A stretch of DNA of 7,209 bases, taken from Coriobacteriales bacterium. GTDB taxonomy: Bacteria; Actinomycetota; Coriobacteriia; Coriobacteriales; UBA8131. The translations under genes were made by a program, and so were the position numbers. Positions 6,445-7,209 of the stretch are shown here, piece by piece (positions within the stretch are counted from its first letter, which is position 1; the number at the start of each line of letters is the position of its first letter). The DNA lies in NCBI GenBank assembly GCA_031254905.1, contig JAIRTN010000088.1, positions 1 through 7,209 on the forward strand. The letters run 5' to 3'. The notes under the pieces were generated by a model, which had not been told where the DNA came from, searched no databases, and saw only the letters and a list, made by a program, of their open reading frames with translations.

Positions 6445-6448
6445 GCTC

Positions 6449-6865
6449 TTGATTAGTCTCCTTATCGACATGAATCTGGCGCCACGCTGGGTGAGTTTTC
6501 TGGCAGACAACGGCTATTGTGCTCTACATTGGTCAGACATCGGAGTTGCCGATGCGCCTGATAGGGAAATTGTTGAGTACGCCCGTGCAAGCAACTGTGC
6601 TATCCTCACTAACGACCTCGATTTTGGAGCCATTCTCTCGATAACCGGTGGCACAAAGCCCAGTATCATCCAGATACGGGCGAACGATGTTCGGCCAGAA
6701 GAGATTGGCGAACAGGTGCTGAATGCTCTCAGACAAGCTGAGATGGAGATTGCAAACGGCGCTCTTGTTACTATTTTGCCAGCAAGGATGAAGATTAAGA
6801 TATTGCCGCTATTCAAGCGAATTCCCATTCCCCTCACTGAAGCAGATAATCAGATTGATGGCTAA
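6449..6865 (+). CDS. DUF5615 PIN-like toxin, predicted ribonuclease
   Basis: The 138-residue product begins LLIDMNLAPRWVSFLADNGY (4-23) and continues with SDIGVADAPDREIVEYA (29-45), ILTNDLDFGAIL (52-63) and GTKPSIIQIR (68-77), the layout of DUF5615 (COG4634), a PIN-like nuclease family related to Mut7-C. Candidate metal-binding acids are D7, D56 and D58; E40 may contribute. Such proteins pair with DUF433 antitoxins and are predicted to cleave RNA; the actual target is unknown. The start is TTG 6449, because it places the family's N-terminal strand and first Asp correctly and follows the antitoxin stop by 4 bp. No good ribosome site is visible, so translation probably depends on the antitoxin gene. 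The last 20 or so residues extend past the conserved domain. The gene appears more AT-rich than the housekeeping genes, consistent with acquisition. Confidence 0.88.
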   Translation: MISLLIDMNLAPRWVSFLADNGYCALHWSDIGVADAPDREIVEYARASNCAILTNDLDFGAILSITGGTKPSIIQIRANDVRPEEIGEQVLNALRQAEMEIANGALVTILPARMKIKILPLFKRIPIPLTEADNQIDG

Positions 6866-6873
6866 CTTGACAA

Positions 6874-6903
6874 AACAGCCTGCCTTTTTCATTTAGGGCT
6901 GTT
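6874..6903. terminator. hairpin after the toxin gene, possible bidirectional terminator
   Basis: AACAGCC (6874-6880) pairs perfectly with GGCTGTT (6897-6903) around a 16-nt loop. On the + strand only a weak T-rich stretch follows (AGTTCAGTTTCT). On the minus strand the stem runs into TTTTGTC, a somewhat better terminator tail. It lies between the toxin stop and the end of the minus-strand frame at 6915, where it could serve both. Confidence 0.45.
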
Positions 6904-6914
6904 AGTTCAGTTTC

Positions 6915-7055
6915 TCAGCCATAGTACTGCTGGGGGACGTTATAGCAAAAGTCGTCTCTGCCATAGACAACGCTCGCTGCGTTGCAGTGACACCCGTGCG
7001 GATAGTGCAGCGCATCTTTCCAGCGGTGCGACCCGCGCGCATGGTACCATATCAT
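6915..7055 (-). other. uncertain minus-strand reading frame, aromatic- and Cys-rich, possible small gene or gene remnant
   Basis: From ATG at 7055 to the stop at 6915-6917 the minus strand encodes 46 residues. The frame is also open upstream to the window edge, through an Ala/Gly-rich stretch (first ATG at 7196). The C-terminal part (SHRWKDALHYPHGCHCNA, then GRDDFCYNVPQQYYG) is rich in Tyr, His and Cys and looks more like real protein than random translation. No ribosome site precedes the ATG at 7055. A hairpin with a minus-strand T tail follows the stop. The upstream half conflicts with the + strand gene at 7057. It could be a small gene, the tail of a longer minus-strand gene, a relic, or chance. 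I do not recognise a family. Confidence 0.3.
7042..7050 (+). promoter_or_regulatory. extended -10 promoter for the final gene
   Basis: TGG-TACCAT at 7042-7050 fits an extended -10 element. The hexamer ends 6 nt before the ATG at 7057, so transcription should begin at or next to the start codon. ATGGTACCAT (7041-7050) is a perfect 10-bp palindrome, and the surrounding 14-mer (7039-7052) matches the one before the antitoxin gene (6162-6175) at 13 positions. Confidence 0.5.
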
Positions 7056-7056
7056 T

Positions 7057-7209
7057 ATGGATGAGTTAGCGGATAAACAGGCATTGCCAGCCCGTGCTGA
7101 CGGGTCGGCCTCAGCCGCCGTCCCGGCCACCCCCGTCGCCCCGGCTCCCACCTCGGCTGCGGCGGCTCCGGCCGCGTCCCCACGCCCGCCGAGCATACGC
7201 GAGCAACTT
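7057..7209 (+). CDS. 5' end of an unidentified Ala/Pro-rich protein (partial), probably leaderless
   Basis: ATG 7057 opens a frame that runs to the window edge (51 codons seen). The product starts MDELADKQALPARADGSASA, continues as an Ala/Pro-rich, presumably disordered stretch to about residue 44, and then becomes more ordinary (PSIREQL) as the window ends. No hydrophobic signal segment is seen in this part. There is no ribosome site upstream, but a -10 element ends 6 nt before the ATG, which is the arrangement of leaderless genes common in Actinobacteria. The first codons are AT-richer than the rest, as is usual at a true start. The family cannot be told from this disordered tail. A minus-strand frame overlaps it, so the call is not secure. 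Confidence 0.55.
   Translation, partial: MDELADKQALPARADGSASAAVPATPVAPAPTSAAAAPAASPRPPSIREQL

Noticed and set aside
6867..6895. Promoter from the perfect TTGACA at 6867-6872
   Set aside because: No acceptable -10 hexamer lies 16-18 bp downstream (CATTTA/ATTTAG), and no gene start follows within a sensible distance on the + strand.
6915..7040. tRNA or other known structured RNA in the last intergenic region
   Set aside because: I looked for acceptor-stem pairing, a TTCRANY-type T-loop and anticodon-arm layout and found none; only a small AACGC/GCGTT hairpin is present.
1..7209. CRISPR array, insertion sequence, or phage attachment site
   Set aside because: No regularly spaced repeats of 24 bp or more, no transposase or integrase motifs, and no paired terminal inverted repeats were seen.

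Overview
The window is a piece of a bacterial chromosome of moderately high GC content, carrying a run of housekeeping genes all on the + strand. The order disA, ispD, ispF, cysE, cysS, rlmB resembles the Bacillus order (disA, yacL, ispD, ispF, gltX, cysE, cysS, mrnC, rlmB), but yacL, gltX and mrnC are absent. The GC-rich codon use, Ala/Pro-rich N-terminal tails, extended -10 promoters and a probable leaderless gene fit an actinobacterial lineage, possibly Coriobacteriia-like. That placement is inference; no rRNA or other taxonomic marker is present.

Layout. Bases 1-137 hold the end of an unidentified + strand reading frame. disA (266-1336) encodes the c-di-AMP synthase and DNA-integrity scanner; it has its own candidate promoter and is closed by a strong hairpin terminator (1372-1437). 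An extended -10 promoter (1512-1520) then starts ispD (1563-2468), which overlaps ispF (2465-3034) by 4 bp; both act in the MEP isoprenoid pathway. A 165-bp gap with three consecutive hairpins and a short direct repeat precedes cysE (3200-3910), cysS (3914-5524) and an rlmB/trmH-type rRNA methyltransferase (5531-6094). These three genes are separated by only 3 and 6 bp and probably share a transcript linking cysteine synthesis, cysteine charging and ribosome modification.

Downstream is a compact predicted toxin-antitoxin pair with its own promoter: a DUF433 antitoxin (6205-6444) and a DUF5615 PIN-like toxin (6449-6865). A 191-bp gap follows, containing a hairpin and a protein-like reading frame on the minus strand. 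The window ends in the start of an Ala/Pro-rich + strand gene (from 7057) whose start codon sits where transcription from a TGG-TACCAT promoter should begin.

Most unusual points: several housekeeping enzymes carry extra, low-complexity N-terminal tails (IspD about 64 residues, IspF about 24, CysS about 33); the rlmB product lacks the usual N-terminal RNA-binding domain; a near-identical palindromic promoter element occurs before the toxin-antitoxin pair and before the final gene; and an aromatic- and Cys-rich frame lies opposite the last intergenic region. I found no clear evidence of a wholly new system.
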